The translations under genes were made by a program, and so were the position numbers. 64,000 nucleotides of DNA, from assembly GCF_014171595.1 (NCBI RefSeq), contig NZ_CP050451.1, forward strand, positions 3,968,001 to 4,032,000, in the 5' to 3' direction. Position 1 is the first letter of the stretch. Each line of letters starts with the position of its first letter. Shown one piece after another: positions 30,375 through 40,513 of the stretch. Source of the DNA: Massilia sp. Se16.2.3 (GTDB taxonomy: Bacteria > Pseudomonadota > Gammaproteobacteria > Burkholderiales > Burkholderiaceae_D). The notes beneath the pieces were generated by a model. It had not been told where the DNA came from and did no database searches. It saw nothing but the letters and a program-made list of their open reading frames with translations.

Positions 30375-32607
30375 CCCGCCTCGCCTCCTGCACGCCCGCC
30401 ACGTCCCCGATCGCCAGCAAGGCCCGTTGCAACTGGCCCGTCGACCCGATCTCCGCCGTGAACACCATGCGCGCCTGGCCTTTCGTGGTCTGCGTGTTCA
30501 CGCCGGTGACATTGATCTTCTCGCGCAGGAAAGCGTCGGAGATGTCGCGCAGCAGCCCCTGGCGGTCGCCGGCGAGGATGAAGATGTCGACCGGGTAGAC
30601 CGTCTCGCTGCCCGCCCTGCCCCATTCGGTCTGGATCACCCGTTCCGGCGCCTTGGCGCGCATCTCGGCGAAGTTCTTGCACGACAGGCGGTGGATCGAC
30701 ACGCCCTTGCCGCGCGTGACGAAGCCGACGATCGGATCGGGTGGCGCCGGCTTGCAGCAGCGCGCCAGCATCGTCATCAGCCCCTCGGTGCCGACCACCA
30801 GCACACCGGACTTCGCGCCCTGCTCCACGCTCGACGCGCGGCTCTTGTTGACCACCGCGGTGTCGTCCGGCGGCGGCGCTTCGGTCGTCTCGTGCAGCGC
30901 CGCTTCCACGTGGCGCAGGCTGAACTTCTCCTTGCCGACCGCGACGAACAGGTCGTCGACCTTGGCAAAGCCCAGTTTATGCGCCAGCGCCTCCAGGTTG
31001 ACCGCGGTCTTGCCCTCGCGCTGCAGGGATTTTTCCACCAGCAGCCGGCCCTGGGCCAGGGTCTCGGCCAGCTCCATCGCGTGGAACCAGGCGCGGATCT
31101 TCGACCGGGTACGGCTGCTGACCGTATAGCCCGGGCTGAGCCAGTCGCGCGAGGGACCGGCACTGCCGGCCGGCCCCTTGGCCGTGATGATTTCGCAGGT
31201 CTGGCCGTTCCTCAAAGGGGTATTCAAAGGCACCATGACGCCGTCGATCTTGGCGCCGCGGCAGCGGTGCCCGACTTCGCTGTGCAGGTGGTAGGCAAAG
31301 TCGATCGGCGTCGCGCCGACCGGCAGTTCCAGCACGCGCGCCTGCGGCGTCAAGACGAAAATGCGGTCGTCGAGCGTGGCGGCCTTGAGCTTTTCGACCC
31401 ACTCCTTCTGGTCCTCTTCGCCCGCCACCACGTCGGTGACATCGCTCTTCCAGGCCAGCAGCTGGCGCAGCCAGGCGATCTTCTCGTCGTATTTCTGGCT
31501 CTTGAAGTTCGAACCGCCCTCTTCCTTGTAGCGCCAGTGCGCGGCCACGCCGTACTCGGCGAAGCTGTGCATTTCCTGGGTGCGGATCTGCACTTCGAGC
31601 GGACGCCCATCCTCGGCCGTGACGACCGTGTGCAGCGAGCGGTAGCCGTTGGGCTTGGGGCGGGCGATGTAGTCGTCGAATTCGGCCGGGATCGGGGTCC
31701 AGATGTTGTGCACCAGGCCCAGCACGGTGTAGCAGGTTTTTTCATCGGCGACGATCACGCGGAAGGCGCGCACGTCGTAGAGCGAGGAAAAGTCGAGGTC
31801 CTTGCCGCGCATCTTGTTCCAGATGCTGAAGATGTGCTTCGGCCGTCCGCTCACCTCGGCGCGGATGCCGGCGGCGCGCAACTCGTCCTGCAGGCGCGCG
31901 ATCGAGGACGCGACAAAGCCTTCGCGTGCCATGCGCTTTTCTTCCAGCATCTTCGCGATGCGCTTGTAGGTGTCCGGCTGCATGAAGCGGAAGGCCAGGT
32001 CTTCCAGCTCCCACTTCAGCTGCCAGATCCCCAGCCGGTTCGCCAGCGGCGCGTACAGGTCCATCACCTCGCGCCCGTAGTCGTGGGTGACTTCGTCGAA
32101 GCGCTTGCTCTCGGCGAAATAGCGCAGCGTCGTCAGGCAGGAGGCCAGGCGCATCAGCACCACGCGCATGTCCGAGGCCATCGCCAGCAGCATCTTGCGC
32201 AGGGTCTCGACGTGGGCGGCGGCCTGGCTGGCCGCGTTCTTGCCGCGGCCGACGACGGGCTGGCCGACCGTCAGGTCGCGCAGCTTGACCAGCTGCTGCA
32301 CGCCGCGCACCAGGCTGGCCACTTCGGCGCCGAACAGGCGCTCGATCGTCTCGACCAGCGGCGGCTCGACCAGCACCAGCTCGAACAGCAGGCCGGCGAT
32401 GCGGGTCTCGCAGTCGCTGCGCAGGTAGGCCAGCGTGCCGGCCACACCGAGCGAGAACTCGAAGGCATTCTGGCCGGATGCGCAGGTGCGCTCGCCATAG
32501 GCCACCGCGGCATAGTCGAGCGCTTCCTGCACGCGCACGCATTCGTCAGGGGCCAGGCCCTGCAGCAACTGGGTGGTGGCGTCGCCGAGTGCGGCGGTGG
32601 AAACCAT
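30370..32607 (-). CDS. relA: (p)ppGpp synthetase RelA (monofunctional)
   Basis: 745 aa. The N-terminal hydrolase-like domain lacks the HD pair (LLFELVLVEPP where SpoT/Rel has LLHDVVEDT), so only synthesis is expected. Synthetase domain (residues about 240-350: GRPKHIFSIWNKM, YDVRAFRVIV, PKPNGYRSLHTVV, QIRTQEMH), TGS domain (about 415-475), helical and zinc-finger-like region with CCKPAPPD, and C-terminal ACT domain. It makes the alarmone on stalled ribosomes. It is translated 3 bases after ridA. Its stop lies in a palindromic element. Confidence 0.95.
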   Translation of the reverse strand: MVSTAALGDATTQLLQGLAPDECVRVQEALDYAAVAYGERTCASGQNAFEFSLGVAGTLAYLRSDCETRIAGLLFELVLVEPPLVETIERLFGAEVASLVRGVQQLVKLRDLTVGQPVVGRGKNAASQAAAHVETLRKMLLAMASDMRVVLMRLASCLTTLRYFAESKRFDEVTHDYGREVMDLYAPLANRLGIWQLKWELEDLAFRFMQPDTYKRIAKMLEEKRMAREGFVASSIARLQDELRAAGIRAEVSGRPKHIFSIWNKMRGKDLDFSSLYDVRAFRVIVADEKTCYTVLGLVHNIWTPIPAEFDDYIARPKPNGYRSLHTVVTAEDGRPLEVQIRTQEMHSFAEYGVAAHWRYKEEGGSNFKSQKYDEKIAWLRQLLAWKSDVTDVVAGEEDQKEWVEKLKAATLDDRIFVLTPQARVLELPVGATPIDFAYHLHSEVGHRCRGAKIDGVMVPLNTPLRNGQTCEIITAKGPAGSAGPSRDWLSPGYTVSSRTRSKIRAWFHAMELAETLAQGRLLVEKSLQREGKTAVNLEALAHKLGFAKVDDLFVAVGKEKFSLRHVEAALHETTEAPPPDDTAVVNKSRASSVEQGAKSGVLVVGTEGLMTMLARCCKPAPPDPIVGFVTRGKGVSIHRLSCKNFAEMRAKAPERVIQTEWGRAGSETVYPVDIFILAGDRQGLLRDISDAFLREKINVTGVNTQTTKGQARMVFTAEIGSTGQLQRALLAIGDVAGVQEARRA

Positions 32608-32610
32608 CGA

Positions 32611-32961
32611 TCAGCGCAGTGCGGCGGTGACGACGATCTCCACCAGGCAGGCCGGATTGGCAAGCTTCGCTTCAACCGTGGCGCGCGGCGGCGTGTGGCC
32701 CTGCGCCACCCATTCGTCGTAGACAGCGTTCATGCCGGCGAAATGCGCCATGTCGGCGATATAGATCTGCATCATCAGGATGCAGGTCTTGTCGCTGCCG
32801 GCTTCGTTCAGGAGGCGGTCGACGTGGCCCAGCACTTCGCGGGTCTGGCCCTCGATGTCCTGGGTGGTGTCCTCGGCGATCTGGCCGGCCAGGTAGATGG
32901 TGCCGTTGTGGACGGCGATTTCCGAGAGGCGTTTGCCGACGTGGTGACGTTTGATTTCCAT
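32611..32961 (-). CDS. RidA family protein (enamine/imine deaminase)
   Basis: 116 aa. RidA/YjgF fold with the conserved arginine in PPRATVEAKLANP and the glutamate in EIVVTAAL. The canonical family hydrolyses reactive 2-aminoacrylate. This member (NGTIYLAGQIAEDTTQDIEGQT) belongs to a subgroup frequently linked to relA in Burkholderiales. Operon: alpha/beta hydrolase, ridA, relA. Confidence 0.9.
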   Translation of the reverse strand: MEIKRHHVGKRLSEIAVHNGTIYLAGQIAEDTTQDIEGQTREVLGHVDRLLNEAGSDKTCILMMQIYIADMAHFAGMNAVYDEWVAQGHTPPRATVEAKLANPACLVEIVVTAALR

Positions 32962-33001
32962 ATTCTCTTTCTTGATTCTTGATTCTTGATTCAAACAGGG
33001 C

Positions 33002-33880
33002 TCAGGAGCCCAATAAAAAGTTGCGTGCCAGCGCGATCTGGTCGGCGTGCACGAAAGTAGGCGCATGGCCGACGCCGGGGATCTCCACCAGGCGCGGACG
33101 CGGCCCGCGCCGCGTCATCTCCAGCGCCGTTTCGTGCGAGAGCAGGTCCGACAGTTCCCCGCGTACCAGCAGCGTCGGGCAGCGGATCGCATCGTAGGCG
33201 CGCCATGGGGCCGCCTGGTCCTGTTCGGCGCGCTCGCGGCTCATGGACTTGAACGGCTCCGCCAGCGCCAGGTCGTAGTGGCGTACCCATTCGCCATTCG
33301 GCTCCTGGCGCAGCACGTCGCGCGCCAGCTTGTCCCATTGCGCCTCGTCGTGCGGGCCGAACGAGTTTGACACCTCGCGCACGAAGCGTGCACCGCTGTC
33401 GTAGCTCGGGAAGCGCAGGTCCTGGCCGATATAGTCGGCAATGCGCGCCAGCGCGGCGCCATCCAGGGTCGGGCCGATATCGTTGAGTACCAGCCGGGCC
33501 ACCGGCGTGCCCTCCAGCGAAGCCAGCACCATGCCGATCAGGCCGCCCATCGAGGTGCCGAACCAGTCGACCCGGTCCTCGAAGCCAGCCGTGACACGCG
33601 CGACCAGAGTCACCATGTCAGCCACGTATTGCGGCACGCCATACAGCTGCGGGTCGCGCAGGCGCTCCGAGCGCCCGCGCCCGGCGACGTCCGGGCAGAC
33701 CACGCGATACGTGTCGGACAGGCTTGCCGCCAGCGCGTCGAAGTCGCTTGCTACGCGCGTGACGCCATGCACGCAGACCAGTACGCGCGGGTTGTCCGGG
33801 TCGCCCCACTCCTTGTAAGCCATGCGATGCAGGCCGGCGGGCGAGCTGCACTGCACGCTTTTCCATCTCGCATCAAGCAT
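33002..33880 (-). CDS. alpha/beta hydrolase
   Basis: About 292 aa, cytoplasmic. Oxyanion region CVHGVTR, nucleophile elbow FGTSMGG (Ser), acid near RGELSDLL, catalytic His in PGVGHAPTF. An excellent AGGAGG lies 6 bases before the ATG. Substrate unknown. It lies upstream of ridA and relA in the same direction; the 40-base gap allows cotranscription. Confidence 0.88.
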   Translation of the reverse strand: MLDARWKSVQCSSPAGLHRMAYKEWGDPDNPRVLVCVHGVTRVASDFDALAASLSDTYRVVCPDVAGRGRSERLRDPQLYGVPQYVADMVTLVARVTAGFEDRVDWFGTSMGGLIGMVLASLEGTPVARLVLNDIGPTLDGAALARIADYIGQDLRFPSYDSGARFVREVSNSFGPHDEAQWDKLARDVLRQEPNGEWVRHYDLALAEPFKSMSRERAEQDQAAPWRAYDAIRCPTLLVRGELSDLLSHETALEMTRRGPRPRLVEIPGVGHAPTFVHADQIALARNFLLGS

Positions 33881-34021
33881 TCCCGCCTCCTCATGACAAT
33901 TTCTGCACACCGGGTTCGCACAAACTCCGCATTTTAGCCCGTGTGCGTTTCGCCGGCAGGGAGATTAGAATTCTACCAAGTCCGGGCAAAGCACCCGACC
34001 ACACCACTACCAGAGGAAACA

Positions 34022-34816
34022 ATGAAATCCAGCATGCTCAGCGGCAAAACGGCACTCGTCACCGGTTCGACTTCGGGCATCGGCCTCGGCATGGCGCGCG
34101 CGCTCGCCGAACAGGGCGCCAACATCGTCTTCAACGGCTTCGGCGACGCCCAGCAGATCGAGAAGCTCTACACCGACATCGGCCAGGAGTTCGGCGTGCA
34201 AACCGCCTACCACAACGCCGATATGTCCCGGCCCGAACAGATCGAGGCGATGATGGCGTTTGCAAGCGAGAAGTTCGGCGGGGTCGACATCCTCGTCAAC
34301 AACGCCGGCATCCAGCATGTCTCGCCCATCGAGGAATTCCCGGTCGAGAAATGGGATGCCATCATCGCCATCAACCTCACCTCCGCCTTCCACACCACGC
34401 GCCTGGCCCTGCCTGGCATGAAGCAGAAGAACTGGGGCCGCATCATCAACCTGGCCTCGGTGCACGGGCTGGTGGGATCAAGCCAGAAGTCGGCCTATGT
34501 CGCGGCCAAGCATGGGCTGGTCGGCTTCACCAAGGTCACCGCGCTCGAGACCGCGCAGACCGGCGTCACCTGCAACGCCATCTGCCCGGGCTGGGTGCTG
34601 ACCCCGCTGGTGCAGAAGCAGGTCGACGACCGCGCCGCGCGCGAAAACCTGTCGAACGACGAAGCCCGGCGCGCGCTGCTGGCGGAAAAGCAGCCGTCGG
34701 GCGAATTCGTCACGCCTGACGAACTGGGTGCGCTGGCCGTGTTCTTCTGCTCGCCGGCCGGGGCGCAGGTGCGCGGCGTCGCGTGGAACATGGATGGTGG
34801 CTGGGCCGCGCAGTAA
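34022..34816 (+). CDS. 3-hydroxybutyrate dehydrogenase
   Basis: 264 aa short-chain dehydrogenase. Cofactor motif TGSTSGIGLGMARALA near residue 14, NNAG (residues about 93-96), catalytic Ser/Tyr/Lys in ASVHGLVGSSQKSAYVAAKHG. The residues around the substrate pocket (NAGIQHVSPIEEFP; CPGWVLTPLVQKQ) are those of D-3-hydroxybutyrate dehydrogenase, which makes acetoacetate with NAD. It fits with scoAB at 48 kb (ketone-body or polyhydroxybutyrate use). GAGGAAAC precedes the ATG. Confidence 0.92.
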   Translation: MKSSMLSGKTALVTGSTSGIGLGMARALAEQGANIVFNGFGDAQQIEKLYTDIGQEFGVQTAYHNADMSRPEQIEAMMAFASEKFGGVDILVNNAGIQHVSPIEEFPVEKWDAIIAINLTSAFHTTRLALPGMKQKNWGRIINLASVHGLVGSSQKSAYVAAKHGLVGFTKVTALETAQTGVTCNAICPGWVLTPLVQKQVDDRAARENLSNDEARRALLAEKQPSGEFVTPDELGALAVFFCSPAGAQVRGVAWNMDGGWAAQ

Positions 34817-34858
34817 GGGATTGACGCTGCTACGGACGCGGACGACAAACCGTCTATA

Positions 34859-35026
34859 CGTAGGGTGGGCTCCGCCCACGCCGTCTTTCGTGTCCGTGCA
34901 GACCAGACGATGTGCGTTATCGGCGCTCATCGCATACCGCATGGGTGGTGCTGGCTTCGCGAATCGAAACCGCTTCCGGCGGACGCATCGGTGCCATACC
35001 GCGTGGGGTCAAGACCCCACCCTACG
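34859..35026. repeat. composite GTAGGGTGG palindromic element
   Basis: Left end CGTAGGGTGGGCTCCGCCCACGC; right end (inverse) CGTAGGGTGGGGTCTTGACCCC. 168 bp. It fills most of the gap between the dehydrogenase and the acetyltransferase gene. No gene is seen inside. Confidence 0.7.
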
Positions 35027-35107
35027 GCGCTCGCCGGCCGGGGGCGTCGCCAAGGCCGCGGGTCTGCACATGCGACAATATTGCCCTTTGTCCCGACGGC
35101 ACCACAC

Positions 35108-35770
35108 ATGCACCATTTTGAACAGCGGCGCGACCGCTTCGACCTCTTCGACCGCATGGACAGCCCCGCGGTCAACCTCTGCTTCACCCTCGACCTGCCA
35201 GACTACCGCCCCTGGTGCAAGGAGCAGGGCCTGGCGCCCTTCCACGTGCTGCTCTGCGCGGTGCTGCGCTCGGTCTTGAAAATCGAGAACTTCCGCTACC
35301 GTGTCTTCGAGGGCGAGGTCATCGCGATCGACCGCCTGATGCCTTCCTTCACCGTCGTGAACCAGCACAAGGACCTCAATTTCGCCCTGTTCGACTGGTC
35401 CGACGACCTGCGCGAATTCGTTGCGCGCGGCCGCGCCGCGGGCATCGCGGCGGCGGGCATGACGGCGCTGAACAACAGCTACGCCAGCTTGTCGCCGCGC
35501 GCCGTGAAGGACCAGGTCTTCATCACCTGCATCCCCTGGCTGGACTTCAGCTCGATCCAGCACCCGGCCGCATCGCTCGGTTCACCTGACATTCCCTCGA
35601 TCGCCTGGGGCCGTTTCCGCGACGGGACCAACGGCCGCCTCCAGCTGCCCTTCTCGGTGCAGGCCCACCACGGTTTCGTCGACGGCTTCCACATCCACCA
35701 GCTGGCCCAGCAGATCGCCGCGGAGCTGGACGGTTTCATGGCCGGCGGGGCTGCGTCACCGCCCGACTGA
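35108..35770 (+). CDS. chloramphenicol-acetyltransferase-fold acyltransferase
   Basis: 220 aa. The CAT family catalytic motif HHGFVDGFHIHQL (HHxxxDG) lies near the C-terminus, with the supporting segments FEQRRDRFDLFDRMDSPAVNLCFTLD and PSFTVVNQHKDLNFALFDW. The trimeric fold transfers acetyl from acetyl-CoA. Similar chromosomal proteins are often annotated CatA-like without shown resistance; no mobile-element context supports an acquired resistance gene. Confidence 0.85.
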   Translation: MHHFEQRRDRFDLFDRMDSPAVNLCFTLDLPDYRPWCKEQGLAPFHVLLCAVLRSVLKIENFRYRVFEGEVIAIDRLMPSFTVVNQHKDLNFALFDWSDDLREFVARGRAAGIAAAGMTALNNSYASLSPRAVKDQVFITCIPWLDFSSIQHPAASLGSPDIPSIAWGRFRDGTNGRLQLPFSVQAHHGFVDGFHIHQLAQQIAAELDGFMAGGAASPPD

Positions 35771-35898
35771 GCGCGGGTTCGACCCCGCCCGGCGTGACCG
35801 TGGTCGTCCACGACGAAACTCGCGCCGGGCCTGGGGTGGGATCACTCGTCTTGACCAGCATCGCGACGGCATTGCGGGGCGCTATCCGACTCACCGAC

Positions 35899-37444
35899 TC
35901 ACGCCAGCGCGCCGGCCGCGCGCAGCACCAGCAGGTGGCCGATGACGCCGCGTCCGTTCTCGCTGCGGACGGCTTCTTCAAGGCTTTCCAGCACCACGAA
36001 GCCGTTTTGCGCCGCCAGCCCTTCCAGGTAGCCCAGCGCGTGGGCGTAGCGGTTCGAGGGCTGCAGCGCATACTCGCCACCGCCGCTTGCGTCGCCCAGC
36101 TTCTCGGTCGAGAAGGCGAACCATCCACCCGGGCGCAGCGCCGCGCGCACTGGGCGAACAAAGCGGCCAGGTCGCCGAAGTAGACCAGCACGTCGGCCGC
36201 CATGACCAGGTCGACGTCGCCGTGGCAGCTGTCGAGATAGGCCTGCAGGTCGGCGCAGGCCAGGCTGTCGTACAGGCCCGTCTCGGCGGCACGCGCGAGC
36301 ATGCGCTCGGACAGGTCGACCCCGGTCAGCGTGCGCGAACGGGGACGCAGGACGGGGCCGCACAGGCCTGTGCCGCAGCCCAAGTCGAGGGTCGCGAGAT
36401 CGTTTGCATGTACCTGGCGCGCCAGGCCGCACCCAGCAGGCCCGGGGTGCGGTAGCGCAGCACTTCCGTCAGGTGGCGGTCGAAGTGGCCGGCATAGCCA
36501 TCGAACAGGGCTTTCACGTAGGCCTGCGGCGCACGCACGGGCACGGCCCCGACGCCGAGCGCGGCCAGTTCGAAGGCGATCTCGCTGGCGCCGCCGTCTG
36601 CCCCGGCCGCCAAGGCCGCATCTCTCGCCTCCTCGTAGGCCGCGATCGCATCGACGCGCCGTCCCAGCGCCAGCAAGGCATCGGCGCGCTGGCGCCGGTG
36701 CGGCCAGTAGCCCGGCCGGCGCGCCAGTGCGGCGTCAAAGGCGTCCAGCGCTTCGCCGTGGCGGCCCAGCTTCTGCAGCGCCAGGCCACGCCCGGCATGC
36801 GCCTCGGCCACGCGCGCGTCCAGCGCGATCGCCCTGTCGTAGCCATGCAAGGCCTCGTCGAAACGGCGCAGCGCGAACAGGGCATTGGCGCGTACGCACA
36901 GCGCTTCCGGATAAGCCGGCCGTGCGGACAAGGCCAGGTCCGCGCTCGCCAGCGCCGCATCCGCCGCGTCCAGGTCCAGCAGCGCGATGGCGCGGTTGCA
37001 AGCCGCTTCCGGGTAGCCCGGACGCAGCACCAGCGCACGCTCGTAGCTGTCGACGGCGTCGGGCAGGCGGCCGAGCTTGCGCAAGGCATTGCCGCGGTTG
37101 GCAAAGGCCAGCGCATAGCCGGGCGACAGGCGCAGCGCGGTCTCGTAGCTGGTCAAGGCTTCCCGGGTGCGTCCAAGGTCCTGCAGGGCCGCGCCCAGGT
37201 TGCAATGGGCCGTGGCCTGCGCCGGGTTGATCCGCAGCGCGGCCCCGATCAGTTCGACGGCGCGCGCCGGCTCGCCCTGCTGGCGGTGCACGACCCCGAG
37301 CAGGTGCAGCGCATCGAACTGGCCTGGCGCCAGCGCCAGCACGCGCTCGTAGCGCCGGCGCGCTTCGATCAGTTGTCCTGCCTGCTGCAGCGCCACCGCA
37401 TCTTTCAGCAACGCGCTCACCTGCGCCGAATTATCCTGTCCCAT
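35899..37444 (-). CDS. TPR protein fused to SAM-dependent methyltransferase, two frame changes
   Basis: About 515 aa after repair. The first ~270 residues are eight or so tetratricopeptide repeats (ARRRYERVLALAPGQFDALHLLG and similar). A linker (VKALFDGYAGHFDRHL) leads into a class I methyltransferase with motif I LDLGCGTGLCGP and ADVLVYFGDL, ending GRGVIGHLLVLRA. Breaks: one C missing in GCGGCC-TGGCG (about 36426, a CCTGG site) and one G missing in GCGCGG-CGCTG (about 36142). The TPR-methyltransferase layout is common in Burkholderiales; the substrate is unknown. Confidence 0.82.
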
Positions 37445-37539
37445 CCCATGCCTCGCCGTCGTCAGGCCGCCAGCATAACCCACGCGCATGCGGCAGAGTC
37501 CGTTATCATTCCGGCTCCACCATTTTCGGGAAGTCCGCC

Positions 37540-38837
37540 ATGCGCCGCTTGAGCACTACCTTCACTTCCATTGCGCTCGGCGCCCTCGCCTTTGCCGCCA
37601 GCCTGGCCGCCGCGGCCGCCGAGCCGCGCACGCTGCTGCTCACCGCCGACGGCGTCTGGACCGGCGAAGGCAAGCCGCACGCCGGCTGGGCGGTGCTGGT
37701 GCAGGACGGGCGCGTGAAGGAAGTGGGCCCCGCCGACAAGGTCGCCGCACCGACCGACGCCGAGCGCGTCAACCTGCCGGGCAAGACCCTGATTCCCGGC
37801 CTGATCGACCTGCACTCGCACGTGCTGCTGCATCCCTATAACGAAACCACCGGGACGACCGGGTAATCAAGGAACAGGTCGAATACCGCACCCTGCTGGC
37901 AGGCAAGCACGCCGCCGACACGCTGCAGGCGGGATTCACCACCCTGCGCGACCTCGGCACCGAAGGCGCCAACTATGCCGACGTCGGCATCAAGCGCGCC
38001 ATCGAAGGCGGGGTGGTCGCCGGCCCGCGCCTGCTCATCGCCACGAAAGCCATCGTCGCCAGCTACAGCTACGGCCCGGCCGAGCGCAGCTACCGGCCCG
38101 ACATGGAGATACCCTACGGCGCCCAGCCCGTCACCGGCGCGGTCGAAGCGGTCAAGGCCGTGCGCGAGCAGCCCCCGCGGCGCCGACTGGATCAAGTTCT
38201 ATGCCGACTACCGCACCGGCGTCGACGGGACCAGCCGCCCCACCTTCACGCTCGAGGAAATGAAGGCGATGGTCGAGGCCGCGCACGTCACCGGGCGCAG
38301 GGTGGCGGCCCACGCCAGCACCGACGACGCCATCCGCCTGGCCGTGCTGGCCGGCGCCGACACGATCGAGCACGGCTACGGCGCCAGCGAAGCCACCTTC
38401 AAGCTGATGAAGGAGCGCGGCACCGCCTACATCCCGACGCTCACCGCACCGGAAGCCATCGGCGAATACTTCCAGAAGCACGTGCGCGGCGGCGAGCCAA
38501 CCCCGGCCATGAAGGGAGGCCGCGCGCGCCTTTGCGCTGGCGCGCCGCATCGGCGTCAAGATCGGCAACGGCAGCGATGTCGGCGTCTTTACCCACGGCA
38601 CCAATGTGCGCGAACTGGAGTGGATGGTGCGCCTCGGCATGAGCCCGTTGGAGGCGCTGCGCGCCGCGACCGTCGTCGCCGCCGATATTCTCGGCAAGGG
38701 CAAGGACCTGGAACCAACTGGTGCCGGGCGCGCTGGCCGACGTCGTCGCCGTCGAGGGCGATCCGACGAGCGACATCGCCGCGCTGCGCAAGGTGGGCTT
38801 CGTGATGAAAGGTGGCAAGGTGTATCGCCGGCCGTAG
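37540..38837 (+). CDS. exported amidohydrolase, four frame changes
   Basis: About 430 aa after repair. A signal peptide ([18 protein letters not shown]) precedes an imidazolonepropionase/prolidase-like amidohydrolase: metal motif [53 protein letters not shown], and the aspartate in GNGSDVGVF. Breaks: T missing in ACC-GGGAC (about 37853, CCTGG site), C extra in CAGCCCCCG (about 38171-38176), C extra in GCGCGCCTTTG (about 38540), C extra in GAACCAAC (about 38713). The TAG stop is part of a CGTAGGGTG element. Probably periplasmic Xaa-Pro-dipeptidase-like or cyclic amidase. Confidence 0.8.
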
Positions 38838-38854
38838 GGTGAGCGGCTCCACCC
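38833..38854. repeat. single GTAGGGTG palindrome at amidohydrolase stop
   Basis: CGTAGGGTG AGCGGCT CCACCC: a half-length copy of the palindromic family. It contributes the TAG stop codon. The remaining bases up to dctA hold no gene. Confidence 0.5.
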
Positions 38855-39109
38855 GGCAACCCGCATACCGGCGACGTGAGCGCCGCCCACGCGTTCAACC
38901 CACGCTCGCACCGACGCGCCCATTCACCCTGCCCTTGCGAAGCAACTGCGCACCGGCATTGACATACGACATGGCAAATTTGGACGCGCCGGGCCTGCAT
39001 CAGCAAACCGCATGACCGTTATTCACGGGGTTGGGGATATCCACAATAGATCGCGTGGCGGCTATTTGTGATGATGTCCACACTATCCACCTTCCCATGA
39101 AACGCTGTC

Positions 39110-40411
39110 ATGAAAAAGCCTTTCTATAAAATCCTGTACGTACAGGTGCTGTTCGCCATCGCGATGGGCGTACTGCTCGGCGTGCTGTATCCAAAGCTCG
39201 GCACGGACATGAAGCCCCTGGGTGACGGCTTCATCAAGCTGATCAAGATGATCATTGCCCCGGTGATCTTCTGTACCGTGGTGGCCGGTATCGCCGGCAT
39301 GCAGGACATGAAGAAGGTCGGACGGGTGGGCGGCAAGGCGCTGCTCTACTTCGAAGTGGTGTCGACCTTCGCACTGGTGATCGGCCTGCTGGTGGCGAAC
39401 ATCGCCAAGCCGGGCGCGGGTTTCAACGTCGACGTCGCCCACCTCGACACCAAGGCGATTGCCCAGTACACCGAGAAGGCCTCGCACCAGAGCACGGTGG
39501 AGTTCGTCCTGAACATCATCCCGAACACCTTCGTCGATGCGTTCGCCAAGGGCGACATCCTGCAGGTGCTCCTGATCGCGATCCTGTTCGGCGTGGCGCT
39601 GTCGATGCTGGGCGAGCGCGGCCGTCCGGTGACGAAGCTCATCGACGAGATCTCGCACGTGATCTTCGGCATGGTGAACATCGTCATGAAGCTCGCGCCC
39701 ATCGGTGCCTTCGGCGCCATGGCCTTCACGATCGGCAAGTACGGCCTGGCCTCCCTGATCCCGCTGGCAAAACTGATGGGTTCGTTCTACCTGACCTGCG
39801 CGCTGTTCGTCTGCGTCGTGCTGGGCATCATCGCCAAACTGACCGGCTTCTCGATCTTCAAGTTCATTGCCTACATCAAGGAAGAACTGCTGATCGTGCT
39901 CGGCACCAGCTCGTCCGAGTCCGCCCTGCCGGCCCTGATGCGCAAACTCGAAAAGCTCGGCTGCTCCAAATCCGTCGTCGGCCTGGTCGTGCCGACCGGC
40001 TACTCCTTCAACCTGGACGGCACCAACATCTACATGACGATGGCCGCCCTGTTCGTGGCCCAGGCCACCAACACCGAGCTGACCCTGATGCAGGAACTGA
40101 CCATCCTGGCGGTGGCGATGCTGACCTCGAAAGGTGCCTCGGGCATTACCGGCGCCGGCTTCATCACCCTGGCCGCGACCCTGGCCGTGGTGCCGACCAT
40201 TCCCGTGGCCGGCATGGCGCTGATCCTGGGCATCGACCGCTTCATGAGCGAATGCCGCGCCCTGACCAATTTCGTCGGCAACGGCGTGGCCTCGGTGGTG
40301 GTGTCGAAGTGGGAGAACGAGCTGGACAAGGAGCGCATGAACGCCGTCCTGTCGGGCAACTACGTGGACGAAGACGACAAGGGCCTGCGCAGCGTGCACA
40401 AGGCAGCTTGA
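39110..40411 (+). CDS. dctA: C4-dicarboxylate transporter DctA (Na+ or H+ symporter)
   Basis: 433 aa, usual length. Inner-membrane DAACS symporter with the serine-rich reentrant loop ([18 protein letters not shown]), the NMDGT-type motif NLDGTNIYM and the cation-site [23 protein letters not shown]. It imports succinate, fumarate and malate aerobically. Unbroken. The bidirectional terminator downstream is shared with the H-NS gene. Confidence 0.96.
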   Translation: MKKPFYKILYVQVLFAIAMGVLLGVLYPKLGTDMKPLGDGFIKLIKMIIAPVIFCTVVAGIAGMQDMKKVGRVGGKALLYFEVVSTFALVIGLLVANIAKPGAGFNVDVAHLDTKAIAQYTEKASHQSTVEFVLNIIPNTFVDAFAKGDILQVLLIAILFGVALSMLGERGRPVTKLIDEISHVIFGMVNIVMKLAPIGAFGAMAFTIGKYGLASLIPLAKLMGSFYLTCALFVCVVLGIIAKLTGFSIFKFIAYIKEELLIVLGTSSSESALPALMRKLEKLGCSKSVVGLVVPTGYSFNLDGTNIYMTMAALFVAQATNTELTLMQELTILAVAMLTSKGASGITGAGFITLAATLAVVPTIPVAGMALILGIDRFMSECRALTNFVGNGVASVVVSKWENELDKERMNAVLSGNYVDEDDKGLRSVHKAA

Positions 40412-40456
40412 GCCCCGGCTCCCGCGATGGCCGCGCGCAAAGAGCGCAGCGGCCAC

Positions 40457-40487
40457 AAAAAAAACCGCGCATCGAGCGCGGTTTTTT
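40457..40487. terminator. bidirectional Rho-independent terminator
   Basis: A run of A, then ACCGCGC-ATCGA-GCGCGGT and TTTTT: strong on both strands between convergent dctA and the H-NS gene. Confidence 0.88.
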
Positions 40488-40513
40488 CATGTCCGGGCGC
40501 GGTGGCGCCGCAC

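Noticed and set aside
30193..32982. 929-codon open frame opposite relA and ridA
   Set aside because: Crosses two conserved genes on the other strand; the composition is of a shadow frame.
35108..35770. Acquired chloramphenicol resistance gene
   Set aside because: GC and codon use match the neighbours and no transposon or integron features are present; better read as a chromosomal CAT-fold acyltransferase.
39083..40456. 457-codon open frame opposite dctA
   Set aside because: His/Gln-rich antisense translation of membrane helices; not a protein.
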